Of a stretch of 60,000 bases of DNA, positions 19,803 to 35,554 are shown one piece after another. The stretch's first letter is position 1, and each line of letters begins with the position of its first letter. The position numbers and the translations under genes are program-made. Where the stretch lies: assembly GCF_032854445.1 (NCBI RefSeq), contig NC_088306.1, positions 5,020,373 to 5,080,372 on the forward strand. Direction: 5' to 3'. Source of the DNA: Liolophura sinensis. Taxonomy: Eukaryota; Mollusca; Polyplacophora; Chitonida; Chitonidae. Under the pieces are notes generated by a model, which saw nothing but the letters and a program-made list of their open reading frames with translations, was not told the origin of the DNA and ran no database searches.

Positions 19803-20780
19803 CGCGCTGTTCACAGCGGTGGCCAGGTTCATGACAGGAGACAGCTTGAGGCCTCGAAGTAAATCCATGTCCTTCGCCAGACACCCGATTTAAATTTATC
19901 AGCATATTTGTTTGGTTATTAGCGTCATGCTCAAGTTTTCTTGACTAATACACCAAACTCTGACATCAAAGAATGCTGTACCTGAACAAATAAATCGATA
20001 AACAAATCGTCTGTCTATAGGCATGGAGTGCTCTCTCCACGACACACCATTCAATGTATCGATCCATGAAAAAGCAGCTGGTTTTCTGGTACGAGTGAAA
20101 AGTGACGTAATCCGTGTTAGCCAATGAACGAGCGAACTACATTGGCAAATGAGTACAAATTTAAATTTGTCGAAGTGCAGGTGTAGCATTAATAGTCACA
20201 TAACGTATACAGAAGCAGAGTGTCCACTGCCGAGTCTTGCATCTCGAAGAGAAAAGAAACACTTCAACAATACCTGGCGTCACAAATCGCGCCGCTCCAC
20301 ATTTGAACCATAAATAGCCTTAATACTTAAACGCAACTCCATCAAGCGAATTTAGTCACATTTGACCCGTATTAACCTCCCTGTTTCTTTCTGTAAGAGT
20401 AACTTTACAACAACAACAACATGTTATATCTTAGGACCGTACGGTCGTTTCAATTCGTCATACAATATTATAATATGTTTATTTGCCATCTGTATCAAAA
20501 TTGTGCGCTCTTTCAACATTGGTAGTAGACAGAACGCTGCCCGCGCCTGTATGCGTCTGGTGTGAACCGCCATTCTTCGACAGATATCAAATAAACCTTC
20601 TAAAGGCCGCAACTGAACTAGCAACATGTCATTTCATGTCTGTGAATTTATTGGTCAGTTGCCCATAAACTGCCGGGAGATCAACACTTTAGACAATTTA
20701 GACACGGACGTTCCAGACTATTTAAAACGTCTAGAGTTCAGTTTCATTAACTACTGTTTATATGCTACTGACATCAATGA
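19803..20780. other. intergenic, no supported gene
   Basis: Two minus-strand open frames (19899-20189, 96 codons; 20424-20627, 67 codons) have no recognised domain or splice support. A (CAA)n run lies near 20408-20420. Confidence 0.35.
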
Positions 20781-20781
20781 C

Positions 20782-20860
20782 GGAAGGGCCTGACAGCAAC
20801 CTACAGATGGTTATTTGTTTAGTGAAATATTCTTGAATATGGCATAAAACACCAGTAAAA

Positions 20861-20899
<39 letters not shown>

Positions 20900-20902
20900 A
20901 TA
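20782..20902 (+). mobile_element. SINE (AAATAAATA-tailed), internally deleted
   Basis: CAGCAACCTACAGATGG jumps to AGTGAAATATTCTTGAATA and a long (AAAT)n tail. Confidence 0.75.
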
Positions 20903-21584
20903 TACAGTAACGGAACTGATACTACAGTATATGCAAGTTCTGCAGATCTAATCTGGTTTCCAAAGAGTTGACTGAACTATCAAACATTCTTAATTCATGC
21001 TGGAAAAAGCAATCTTGATTACGACTGACATAGAATGTCACGCGTTTACCAATGATACCTGGTTCAGCCAACCTATCGTGACGACATACATATTTTGACA
21101 AATTTGACAACTGAAAAGCTTGTCTCAAGAAACTGTGAGGGCAATGATGTTGTATGCTTCTGCCACCATCGGAAGAACAGTCCACTCATAAAATTCAAGC
21201 ATGACATCGGCTCATTTACCTTCTTTATTTTTGATATCTAATATTTTTGTTGTATTTCGTTCGGTTGGCTTTTAATGCCATTGTATGTTAAATGTGATGG
21301 CAACAGATGTAACAATTTGAGTAAATCTGAGGAAGTTTTTATACCCAGCTCTGCTTAATCCATGGTTAGTATTTAAGCATTTAAATGAACAATTATAATA
21401 AAATGCTATCAGAGGTAAATAGACAGGAGGCCGTATTTAAACGGTTACGTGTGACCATTCTGGTCTGATTTTAATCTCTACTCTGGAAGTGTTTTATCTT
21501 CATCCCTTATGGCGCCATCCATTGTAGCTGTTGTGTTGTGAATAAAATCCTTAAAATCCACAGCTTCTACGCATACAGCAACTG

Positions 21585-25941
<4,357 letters not shown>

Positions 25942-26099
25942 TGTCGATTGTAATTTTAACAGGATATCGTCAAATACAGCTGCCGGACCTCTTAGTTTCT
26001 GCTCAACTGTACAGTCCTTCTGATTGCACAACTCACCTTCAATTAAAACAGCGGAAATGTTGGAGAACTGACCATGAACGTCATTAAAGCACAATTCAG

Positions 26100-28365
26100 T
26101 CTGTACCGTTTACACTGGGTGCGGAGTGATACGACGCCCTTAATGGACTATGCTTGTTTCCTGTGGGTGATGCAGTCGTTTCAGTTAATATTAAACGACA
26201 CGTGCAAACATGAAGTGTGTTGTGAGAGACATGCTAATACTTCTGATATTAAAAAAAGATTAGCTAACATCTAGTTAGTCCTGAGAGACTTCGTCTCTGT
26301 AAATGCAGCTATCAGATTTCATTTATTTCCCCTTTCAAACGGCACGCCCAGAAGAGATATCGTGGTATAAGCCGAGTTTAATGAAGATACCTGACGGCCA
26401 GCAACTGATCGAGTCGAAACTGCGTAGTATAAGAATGTCGACAAAACTGACAGGGCAATACCATGGGAAACGGTCCAATGGATATGATTGCCTGCTATTT
26501 GCCGTTTTGGATATTCCGATTTTGATTGGATATTTCTGATTCTGATTGAAACACGATGTAATATCGCCGGAAGAGAGCTTCATAAAAACGAGATTTGCCT
26601 TAGTGAAGGTCATTTATTACATGTAAGTTAAATCATTGAGTACAAGTAGATTATCATGTTAAACTCTGAAACCTAAGGTAATTCGATTTAGCCAGCCCTT
26701 CACTCACTGGCTTTCAGACTTTAATAGCACCAAAAACAAGAACGTGAAGTATATATCAGATGAAACGATGTCTATAAATATAGTTTGATGTATTATTTTA
26801 GAATTTTGTCAACTTAGTAAAATACATTTGAAACCTTAAATCCTTCGATGGCCTTTTCTGACCTTACTGGCACAAATGACGTCACGTGGTAGCTATTTAT
26901 TGAATCCTTTTGAGGCTTAACCCACACAGACTGCTGAAGTTTATCATTTAAAATACATATATACGTATAGATCTATGAATTTATTCGTTGAATCAACCTT
27001 GAAACGAGATATTTCAAGGGAAAGATGTCGATGTGAACTCACTGTTACCCTCATGGTCAATGCACCCGACGGCAGAGCATTATACTCGGTTGTAAAATTC
27101 TAAAACAAAAAAAAATGAAACTATTTTCCTATAGACTCTGATCAGTGGATTTTCATCTGACATGTATTTAGTTTTATGATTTTTCCCTTTAATTAGTCAT
27201 GTTTGTTACCCTATATGTAAGTATACTTTATAGTGTGACATACATGGTGGTTTCTTCCCAGTGAGTTCGTAGTATCGACTTGTTAAGTCAGGAGGTTTGT
27301 AAAATATCCGAAATAGGGTGTACACCTGACGGTTATGGCGATTAAAGCAAACGTCATATAGGAATCAGTTACCCGTGCAAGCAAAGCGCCATGACTTTTA
27401 AACTGTGCTAAGTGTCAAAGCCAATGTGATTGAGTATCTCGTAAATTCTGTGAAAGATTTGGTATGATAAGGCGGGGAATCGGCTCCGGTGCAAGAAACT
27501 ATGCACCTCAAAAAGAGAAGCTGACTACAGCTGTTAGTGACGGCTGTTAACTCACTCTTTCTCAGTCCTGTTTTAATTCACTTTTCTGTTATATGACAAG
27601 CATGTTACTTATGAAACACCAGACATGTTCCGAAGAGATGTATAGGTCATTAAATCGAAATATTGTAACCGGCTCCATCCCCGCTGAAATATCTTTTTTT
27701 GGCATTAAACATTTTACGTATGATGTCGCTGTAATTGCCAGATGTTACATAATACCATCGCGTATCCATTCTAATCAATGGTAACACGTATTTAATGCAC
27801 GGCGACCTTTATCTTTATTCAGACAAAAGAATGTTTCAAAAGAAAAAAAAGAACAGCCACGAAGATTAGAGCTTTTCCCCGACATGGAATCTACACTGCA
27901 CAGCAACTTCGTTACTGCACTTTACTGTGAGAGATTTCTGATAGACCAAGACAGAAATACAGATTTTATACTTGCTGATCAAAAAACTGATCAAAGTATT
28001 AAGTTTAATTTTTACGTATGAAGACAAACGTTAACCAAAATTAAACTTTGACAGCACCTAGCAATACTCAAATGACGGTTTCAGTAAAGATTTTTTCTAG
28101 TTAATGTTGATCTTCATATCGTAAATTAAAAACACAGTGCCTCGTTTGAACGAAAAATTGGTGTTTTTGATCGAGAGCGCATTTTTTGGAGGGTTATTAC
28201 TGAGCAACCATCTCTATTACGACATTATAACTTTCAAGAGTGCTTCTACCAAGTTTTATACTTTTGATGAAGAAACTGTGCTAAGATTTTGACCATTTCA
28301 GGTCCTTTTAAAAAATGGTACTTGTTGCTGCCTTATTTTGCGTTCAACATTGTGAGTAAGCAAAC
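26100..28365. other. upstream of gene 2; a possible small exon, otherwise nothing recognised
   Basis: At 27043-27099 (minus) a 57-bp segment lies between a strong TTTTTGTTTTAG acceptor and a GTGAGT donor. It could be an upstream untranslated exon of gene 2. A plus-strand open frame at 26303-26539 and its minus-strand counterpart carry no recognised domain. The rest is AT-rich and featureless to me. Confidence 0.3.
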
Positions 28366-28369
28366 AGGG

Positions 28370-28440
28370 CTGTAATGTGCCTCCTTGTTGCAGGACGATT
28401 TCCGCCGCTCTTTTGTCTAGTGCTGCTTTACTGAGACGTT
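28370..28440 (-). mobile_element. fragment of ACTC-tailed SINE
   Basis: It has only the TGTGCCTCCTTGTTGCAGGA to AGTGCTGCTTTACTGAGAC block. Confidence 0.75.
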
Positions 28441-28760
28441 GAGCTGTTCCAAACCAACTCGTACAGTTTAAATAGCAAACTATGCACATGGACAATAAAA
28501 TTTGAAATGTTAAAAACTGGAACAAAAAAAAAAAAAGATGAAATAAAGAAAAAAACAGCACTTTGTTGAACAGCTGTGATTTATTGCCTTATTTTCATTT
28601 TATTTTCACTAATACAAAAGGCCTGAAAATACAGAACTGTTAGGCTGTTGACTGCTCAACTTTAGCTTTAAAGCAGAAAAAAGGCGAAAAAATAGCATAA
28701 TAAAAGACAACTGATGTTTTCCAAATGAATCTCTTTATTTTCACTAATACGAAAATTATC

Positions 28761-28989
28761 CTTGTACTCAAGAATATTTCACTTATATGACGGCGGCCAG
28801 CATTATGGTGGGTGGAAACCGAGCAGAGCCCGACGGAAACGCCCGACCATCCGCAGGTTGCTGACAGACCTTCCCACGTACGGCCAGAGAGGAACTTGAT
28901 CTCACAGCGACCGCATTGGTGAGAGGCTCCTGGGTCATTACGCTGCACTAGCGCGCTGGCGCGCTAACCAACTGAGCCACGGAGGCCCC
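28761..28989 (-). mobile_element. SINE (AAATAAATA-tailed), tail lost, head complete
   Basis: The body and tRNA-like head on minus end at GGGGGCCTCCGTGGCTCAG. It abuts the zinc-finger pseudogene and supplies the last in-frame codons of its broken reading frame. Confidence 0.88.
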
Positions 28990-30078
28990 CACACGACTCT
29001 GTTTACACTATAATCAAAAAATGTACATTTAAATGGTTTCTCATCCTTGTGTACTCTGATATTTTTGTTTAGGTAGGTCTTCGCAGTATATCTGTAATCA
29101 CACAAGGTATATTCGAATGGTTTCTCATCCTTGTGTGCTCTGGTATCTTCTGTAAAGCAGGTCTTCGCAGTATATCTGTAATCACACAAGGTATATTCGA
29201 ATGGTTTCTCATCCTTGTGTGCTCTGATATCTTCTGTAAAGCAGGTCTTCGCAGTATATCTGTAATCACACAAGGTATATTCGAATGGTTTCTCATCCTT
29301 GTGTGCTCTGGTATCTTCTGTAAAGCAGGTCTTCGCAGTGTATCTATAATCACACAAGGTATATTTAAACGGTTTCTCCTCTGTGTGAGCTCTGATATGG
29401 TTAGTTGGGTGAGTTTTCCTAATTAATCTGTAGTCACACCAGGAAAATGTAAATCGTTTCTCCCCTATGTTAGGTCTGATATGATATGTTAGGCAGGTCT
29501 TGGTGATACATCTGTAATCACACAACATTAGACATTGGAAGGTATTTTTTTTCCCGGTGTGAGTTTTGATATGGTAAGTTAGGACACTCTTCTGATGAGA
29601 TCAGTAGTCACACAAGGTGCATTGGAATGGTTTGTCATCTTTGGCTCTTGTCAGGTTGAGTTTGGGCATTTTTTCCATTACACCTGTGATTTCTGACATC
29701 AATGGCTAAAACTTTCTTGCAGCTACAGCTGTAGCCACACAAGATACATTTGTATATTTTTTCCCCTGTATGAAGTGTGACATGCACACCAAGATGAATT
29801 TTATTCAAGCTTTTGTAAGGGCACAAACCACATGTGTAAAGCTTTCTTCCAGAAGATGTGATATCGGACAAAATTGTCGCCGTTTGTGGGGGGCGGAGGA
29901 ATCTTCGGGTCATGGGCCTCGTTTTCTCAGCTGAATTTCCCAGTATGTGATTTTGGAGAAGGTGTCGGCTCGAATCAATCTGTACATTAGTCATGATCGG
30001 ATTAGTTCTACCAGTGCCACCTGAATTGTGGAACTCGCTGTTTTTTCTCACAAAAGGTGGGAACCTCTTTTGTAACAA
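28990..30078 (-). pseudogene. C2H2 zinc-finger protein pseudogene
   Basis: Upstream part (30078-29635): Ser/Thr/Pro-rich lead, one intact finger (YTCGLC, 12 residues, HVTLH) and one finger with the first His replaced by Asp. Then a stop and frame shifts around 29530-29635 interrupt a further finger (QCTLCDY, stop, HIKTH). The downstream frame (29528 to 28938) holds about seven finger repeats joined by HTGEK-like linkers decayed to HKDEKPF. In most of these the first Cys is Tyr and the first His is Asp. Such proteins are nuclear DNA-binding regulators when intact. This copy has stops, frame shifts and lost zinc ligands, and its end is replaced by a SINE. Confidence 0.75.
29034..29369. repeat. 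four tandem 84-bp units inside the zinc-finger pseudogene
   Basis: Each unit equals one 28-residue finger plus linker (core YTLCDYRYTAKTCFTED). The middle copies are nearly identical at the nucleotide level, far more than the flanking fingers, which points to recent unequal crossing-over or conversion after the ligand losses. Confidence 0.85.
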
Positions 30079-30251
30079 AGAGAGGAAACCATGAATTGTT
30101 CAGCAGTATAACCGTATGTTCTCTTTACGACCATTCTCAGCAAATTTCTGTATATGGGATTTTTGGAAATTGCCGATGGAAACCGCATGAACTGGTCAAT
30201 GTCAGACACGACTGTGTTTTTCGCTAAGTCTTTATGACACTAAAGAGATTG

Positions 30252-30560
30252 TTACTTCACTACATTATAAGCTTCGTGCATGCGACTAGCAGGAAATGAA
30301 TTGCTAGATAATACATCACCCCTTTTTCCTATTTCGTAGATTTGTGTACGACTATCTCCGGAATCTATCATTGCTACCTGCAGGAAGTCATTCTTAACTG
30401 TCAGATGTGGGGAGATATCTGACTTGATATCAGGTTGGCCTTGAGTCATAATTGTCCGACAGGAAAAGACATCTGACTTGATATCAAGTTGGTTTGGAGC
30501 CATAACTGTCAGACAGGGAGACATATGGCTTGATGTAACACAGGTCTGAGAACGCGTCAA
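30252..30560 (-). other. open frame of 102 codons with internal degenerate repeats, unrecognised
   Basis: Repeated motif (N/G)Q(L/P)DIKSD(V/I) with TVxxP-like neighbours at about 27-residue spacing. It lies just upstream of the zinc-finger pseudogene on the same strand and may be part of its former N-terminal region. No initiation or splice evidence. Confidence 0.3.
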
Positions 30561-30799
30561 TAGGATATGATATAAGAATAAAAATTACAGCCACATTTTA
30601 TGTGCTATTTTTACTTTAATATGTGGGATATCTCACATTCAAGCTCAAAACGCAGTTACGCATATTTTGAAACTTAACAGCTAGCATTGTGTTCGATTTG
30701 GATACTGATTCAATTTTGTGCAACATTATTCCTCCCGCCTATCCGTCATCACTGAAAGCTGTTGACGACCTCTCTTTGCACTTTATACACTTTCTTAGT

Positions 30800-30990
30800 A
30801 TTAGTATAATGGCTCAGGTGGGACGGCTTACTTACCTTCGGTAAATTGTCTCAGTGAAACAGTACTACATAAAAGAGCAGTGGAAATGCGTCGGAGGCAC
30901 ATTACACGAACATACACACTAAGAACTCCTTCGTTGTCATATGACTGACAAATTGTCAAGTACTACGTTAAGGCCTAAGCACTAACTCAT
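30800..30990 (+). mobile_element. SINE with ACTC tail, diverged 3' part
   Basis: TATTAGTATAATGGCTCAGG, AGAGCAGTGGAAATGCGTC, then CCTTCGTTGTCATATGACTG and a decayed tail ACTAACTCAT. Confidence 0.8.
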
Positions 30991-32585
30991 TATAATGACT
31001 ACATCTTGGATACAACAGTCCACACGCGACCCCTCGCTCTATTATTGATAACCATCCATTTGGCATCATCCTTAAAACAACAGAATCCCTCCACGTGAGT
31101 AAAAGTCGTCCCGTTTTTTACAACACTTTAAACCTGTCAATTTAGAGATTACACGTTTTTACATTTCATACACATCCGAGCTGTGCACGTCAGTACTGCG
31201 TGGCTTCTATCCATTTTCTCAGTCCTTGACACGTCAGTACCGCTGCTCTAAATCTTTCTCGTCATTTTCACTTTGCTTTGTGTCTGTCTTTGTGTGTGTA
31301 TTGGTTAAATAGATCAATATCAAGTTTGTTTGTATTCAGACAAAAATCCGCGTAATAATGTATGTCTGTATGCTTGGATCGACGTCATAATTAACAATCT
31401 GCTACTTATATAACCTAATCATCAGGTGCTTGTATATATACTAAGTCTTCTTGTGGCATTGCGAGGCCACGCCATCAATGCGCTGCCGCCAATGAAGCAT
31501 CATGGTGAAGGGACCAGATATAACACCCCACCAATTCACATTATACTGACACATGGACAATGAGCCTTGTTTCCTTGCTCCAGCCTTCCAGTTACTCAGC
31601 GTCAAGCTGTGCTGCAAGAAGTAGGCCTACTTTTTCAAAGTTTTTGGTAATACCCGACCTGGGTTTGATCCCATGTCTTCCGACTTTGAGGCGAACGCTC
31701 TAACCATTAGGTCACCAAGCGGTTGTGGTAATTACTTGAGTTGAGTAAGTATCACTGTTTCTTAAATCGGAGAGATGATGAAGTGGTTTGGACTTTGACC
31801 AGATCGAGTTATCCTATAATAGGTAAGAAACCGTGGTGTCCTTCTCACCTAACTGTTTTCTCTGTGGCACACCTGGGATGGAGATAAAAGTGTCATTTCT
31901 TTAATCTGCTGAGTGAACTTCACCCAGAGCTGTAGTGCCGTCTGTGTTGCTTTTCAATTAACTAGAAATAAAAGTTTTAGCAATACTTTCTGCTTTTTGT
32001 AATAAATTATAACACATTGCCACTCCCAGAGTGTTTTTTGTAATAACTTATTCCTTTTAAGACGTTAGTGCAAAACAATTATTTTACACATTGCTTTTCA
32101 TTGCAAATAATTCATCAATCCATAATTAAACTGGAAAGATACCACAGCGATCATGGGCCGACTTTGATGAACTTTCGGGAAAATGTTGGCGTTACAGGCT
32201 AAGGACCAACCCAGTAGATTTTGAAAACGATTCAGCATTTTTGCCTGTTTGTATGTTAGTTTTACTCAAAAAGATATGGACCAATTTCTAGGAAAATGTC
32301 TTGGAAAGTGTTGGTGCTAACAAACAGTATTTTGGGACACACTGTTTTCACACCTGAGCGACGAAACTTAACAAAGCTTAGCGGAAAATAAAACAAAGGA
32401 ACTTAGGAACATCGTATACATGAGTGGTCGACCTATAAGAGCACCCAAATGGCCAATCACATAAGCAGTATTGTTGCAAAATAAGTCAACTGGATATCCC
32501 ACAGAATGACTACGAATGTTCAATCTTTCTGTGACGTTATGACGTCACAATTGCTTTTACCTGGAAAGAAACGAAAAGTACTGGT
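30990..32585. other. intergenic with a tRNA-like fragment, no gene
   Basis: Apart from the tRNA-like stretch at 31653-31721, I see no feature: no long open frame and no known repeat. Confidence 0.4.
31653..31721 (-). pseudogene. tRNA-like sequence (possible SINE head)
   Basis: On minus: GCTTGGTGACCTAATGGTTA (A-box region), GAGCGTTCGCCTC, then GGGATCAAACCCAGGTC (B-box region). A full acceptor stem is not formed. It could be a tRNA-derived SINE head or a tRNA pseudogene. Confidence 0.45.
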
Positions 32586-32587
32586 TC

Positions 32588-32816
32588 ATTTTTGATGTTT
32601 TACGCCGCGCTCAAGAATATTCACTTATACGACAGCGGCTAGTATTATAGTGGGACGAAACCAGGTAGAGCCAAGAGGAAACCAACGACCATCCGTAGGC
32701 TGCTGGAAGACCTTCCCTCGTACAGCCAGAGAGGAAGCCTGCAAGAGCTGGACTTGAACTCATAGCGACCCCATTGGTGAGAGGCTCTGGCGTACTCCCT
32801 CGACCACGAAGGCCAC
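32588..32816 (-). mobile_element. SINE (AAATAAATA-tailed), nearly complete, diverged
   Basis: From GATGTTTTACGCCGCGCTC through the body to a degraded head ending GTGGCCTTCGTGG on minus. Tail missing. Confidence 0.85.
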
Positions 32817-33125
32817 GTGCAAGGTGCTACATTAAACTTTATTACACGGTGGGCGTTACATTACTCTTGTATTATTATGGTGTAACAGAAAGACGGGCAA
32901 AACCTTTCGGCAGAAAGCTGAGATACTTCCTGACTCCATGCCATAGCCGTTGCTGTATACAAAGACACAAGAAACAGCCTTGTATCTGTAACACTCGTTG
33001 TTACATGTAAGGCTTGGTTTATATTTCTTAGTACGGAGTAAAGTGGCCAAACATATTAAAGCACAAAAGAGTTGTTCAGCTTTCTTCTTGGCGCGTAAAA
33101 TGGTTGCAATAAAAGTGAACTATAC

Positions 33126-33216
33126 CCTGTAAGGTGACGGACTTGAGCACACAATAAGGCCAACGGAAAAACAGGATGCAAAAATACGACAGCGAGCAGG
33201 TGTCTTCCCGAAGCAT
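33126..33216 (-). pseudogene. orphan CTLD-PAN signal-peptide exon (relic of a fifth copy)
   Basis: 91 bp from ATG to a GT donor, exactly the length of exon 1 in genes 3 and 4. It begins MLREDTCSLSYFCIL, clearly like MFLEDAFSLLSFCIL (gene 3) and MLQEEPFSLLYFRIL (gene 4). A one-base insertion after the shared GCATCCTG and a short deletion near the donor spoil the hydrophobic core. No CTLD or PAN exons follow before the zinc-finger pseudogene. Confidence 0.7.
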
Positions 33217-33450
33217 GTTGCTGCTGCGGACGATGGGTTGAAATGAAAGTAGATTAAGACGTCGTGTCTTTTTAATGAAGTGCGCGTATAAGGCACCGGA
33301 CTACATTTAGTGCATACAGGTAAACAATGGATTAAGCCGCTAATGGCACCTTGTTATACCTGCCACAATACTGACAACCGATACTGTAAAGTGGCTTTTT
33401 TGTATGCCCAACATCTAAGTTGAACCTTCCAAGATGTATGCAAATACCCT
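33217..33450 (-). promoter_or_regulatory. duplicated promoter region of the orphan exon
   Basis: Two blocks are shared with genes 3 and 4: CGTATAAG about 70 nt upstream of ATG, and TAAACAATGGATTAAGCCGC (plus-strand reading) about 105-130 nt upstream. The conservation outlasts the coding part. Confidence 0.5.
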
Positions 33451-33559
33451 AGTAGTTCTCCTGAGCAAATTCTGTAACGTCTAATGTATTACAATTAACA
33501 TCATGGAAATTTATTCCTTTTTACCTAATTCTGCTTAAGCCATGGTACCGTGGGTGTTG

Positions 33560-33665
33560 TAAGATGGCAATTTTTAAGCGTTTACATGAGCAGTTAGAAT
33601 AAAATCCGACCTGAGACAATTTGAGGCCACATACGTGTGACCATTTGCCAATAACAGAACCTCAA
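33560..33665. repeat. single copy of the 92-bp dispersed repeat
   Basis: TTAAGCGTTTACATGAGCAG, GAATAAAATCC and ACGTGTGACCATTTGCCA match the unit that is tandem at 47.34-47.80 kb. Other single copies lie near 21.38-21.48 and 23.37-23.46 kb. Confidence 0.6.
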
Positions 33666-34136
33666 TGGACAAACACCATGAGACCACACCCAGTAACACT
33701 CTACTTTCACTTAAGCAACCCTTGTATTTGAAGAGTTACGTGTACATGTGCCAAGTTGTAAATTCAGATATGGCATTGCCATGTCCTGACTTTCTAAATC
33801 TCCAATCAAATAAATAAATAAATAAATTTTTATGGAAACCACTGCACACGTATTATGGACGTCTTGCCACTGAGACAAGAGGAGCCATTATTTTAAGATT
33901 CATGTGTCTCTCTTTCCTGATTTAAATGGAAAGAAAACAGCGATGAATTAATTTAAACATGAATGGAAAGTTCTTTAAAAATTGTGTCTTCAACATGCAA
34001 CTTCACTTTTTTCCGATTTTTATACTGAATGACATTAGTGTCAGCTTTGCTTTTTAATGTACAGTCACATATTAGATGAGTAAAGTTCACTAGAAATTTA
34101 TTGAGATCTGAACGTAACAACATGGAAAAAATGTGT

Positions 34137-34229
34137 TGATGTCATTGGCGACTTATCTAGAAAAGTTATCTGGTGACGTCACTGATAACATGTTGTGTGA
34201 CGTCACTGGGGACATATTCAGTGACGTCC
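34137..34229. repeat. short tandem repeats each carrying a CRE-like TGACGTCA
   Basis: TGATGTCA at 34137, TGACGTCA at 34174 and 34198, and TGACGTCC at 34222, the last three exactly 24 bp apart within a loosely conserved 24-bp unit. It lies about 1 kb past the gene 3 stop. CREB/ATF binding is possible by motif only. Confidence 0.5.
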
Positions 34230-34956
34230 TTGGCGACACAGCATCATGAGCTCCATAACGCCGTCATTACAATCCACATATTACTGTATTTAATTTTCTG
34301 ATTAAAAAAGTAAAAAGTTTTAGATAAAATTATTCATGGCCAATCTGCTGATGTTCATTTCAATTTTGTGTTTTCCTTCCTTTGACACACCATCAGTCAC
34401 AGTCAGAGTTGCTACTGTCATGCGTGGGAATGTACGATTCGACTTGTTATGCTTTGCATCAAACATTTCCTTTAATTCAACAGTGAGACTGCGGTTTAAA
34501 ATCCAGTAGATCAGTATTGGATGGGCACAAAAATGGTTAGACTCAGCCACTGTCACACAATCTGCTTAACAGTCGTGAGTTTACATCTGGTTATACAGAA
34601 ATAACAACCTGCAGTGCAATTCACCGGTCTACATTAAGTCCCTCCAAGGAATTTATGCAGGTCTTGTCCAAAGGCGATTAGACTATTTCCGTGCCACTTT
34701 TCGCCAGGTTCTTCCACAAGGGAAAGAGTACAACAATACGACGAATTTACGTCAATTTGTAACAAGACATTCCACAAAACATCGAACCTTATCTCGTTAA
34801 AAAGTGCAGTATTTTCTCTTAATCGCTCATTCACATTGTTGTTCTTATTACGATTGGTCCTCCAGCCGAATAAAGTTTATAAACATTATCAAACTTTCCC
34901 ACAATTCTGATGTTATGGCGTTAATTAAACGTGATTTAAATATGTTTTCTACACCG

Positions 34957-35030
34957 CGAGCTAAATAACGAAATGTTCTGTTTGAAATTGCGGCGAGCTA
35001 AATAACGCAATGTTCTGTTTGAAATTGCGT
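34957..35030. repeat. tandem duplication of a 35-bp unit
   Basis: GCGAGCTAAATAACG(A/C)AATG followed by TTCTGTTTGAAATTGCG occurs twice in a row. Confidence 0.85.
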
Positions 35031-35231
35031 CCGTCATTGTTCAAGAAATTGTTTTTACTCCTCTCATGCTCAGTATATTCTGTCTGAAATCAAGACTTGT
35101 TATTAATCCAAGCTCTACTTGATATGCTATGTAACTTAACACTCTGGAAATCACCAGTCCATAATGAATGTACAGTACTCTTATACAATCGATCTCGGTT
35201 CTTCCATATCCATTACTTGCCACAGCATTTG

Positions 35232-35554
35232 CTAAGGAGTCAGGACGTTTATTTTGTGGTAACATCGCCCTCTCGTGCAGTCAGGAACAGGAGACTGTGA
35301 ACTGACGTCCAGAGTGAACAATATGCAGGCATTTTCTAACCGGTGGAAATGAAATCCATAACAAGTTATCACCCCTGAACACCAGGAGGCGCAGTCCAGG
35401 GCATTGCGAGAGGTGGATATCCGAGTACGAAAGCTGCTGGGAAGGTAAGTTGTCCTCTGGTACAGGAAGTCGTTGGACAGCAACTCTGGGTAGATTTCAG
35501 GAGGTGGGGAGGAACTAGCTCCGGGTGACGGGTTGAGTGTTGTCAATGGACGAT
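35232..35554 (-). CDS. gene 3 exon 4: linker, PAN/apple-like domain and stop
   Basis: The acceptor is TTTTGTTTCAG, phase 1. Encodes a Pro-rich linker, YQRTTYLPSSFRTRIST, CASWCSGVITCYGFHFH, ACILF, CTRGRCYHKIN and stop. The PAN Cys pattern is complete. Confidence 0.8.

Noticed and set aside
20922-21185. 87-codon minus-strand frame just past gene 2
   Set aside because: No domain recognised and no acceptor in a compatible phase; gene 2 already ends at 21585.
26303-26613. Overlapping plus (78 codons) and minus (92 codons) frames
   Set aside because: Both open across the same DNA, neither with a recognisable domain or splice context.
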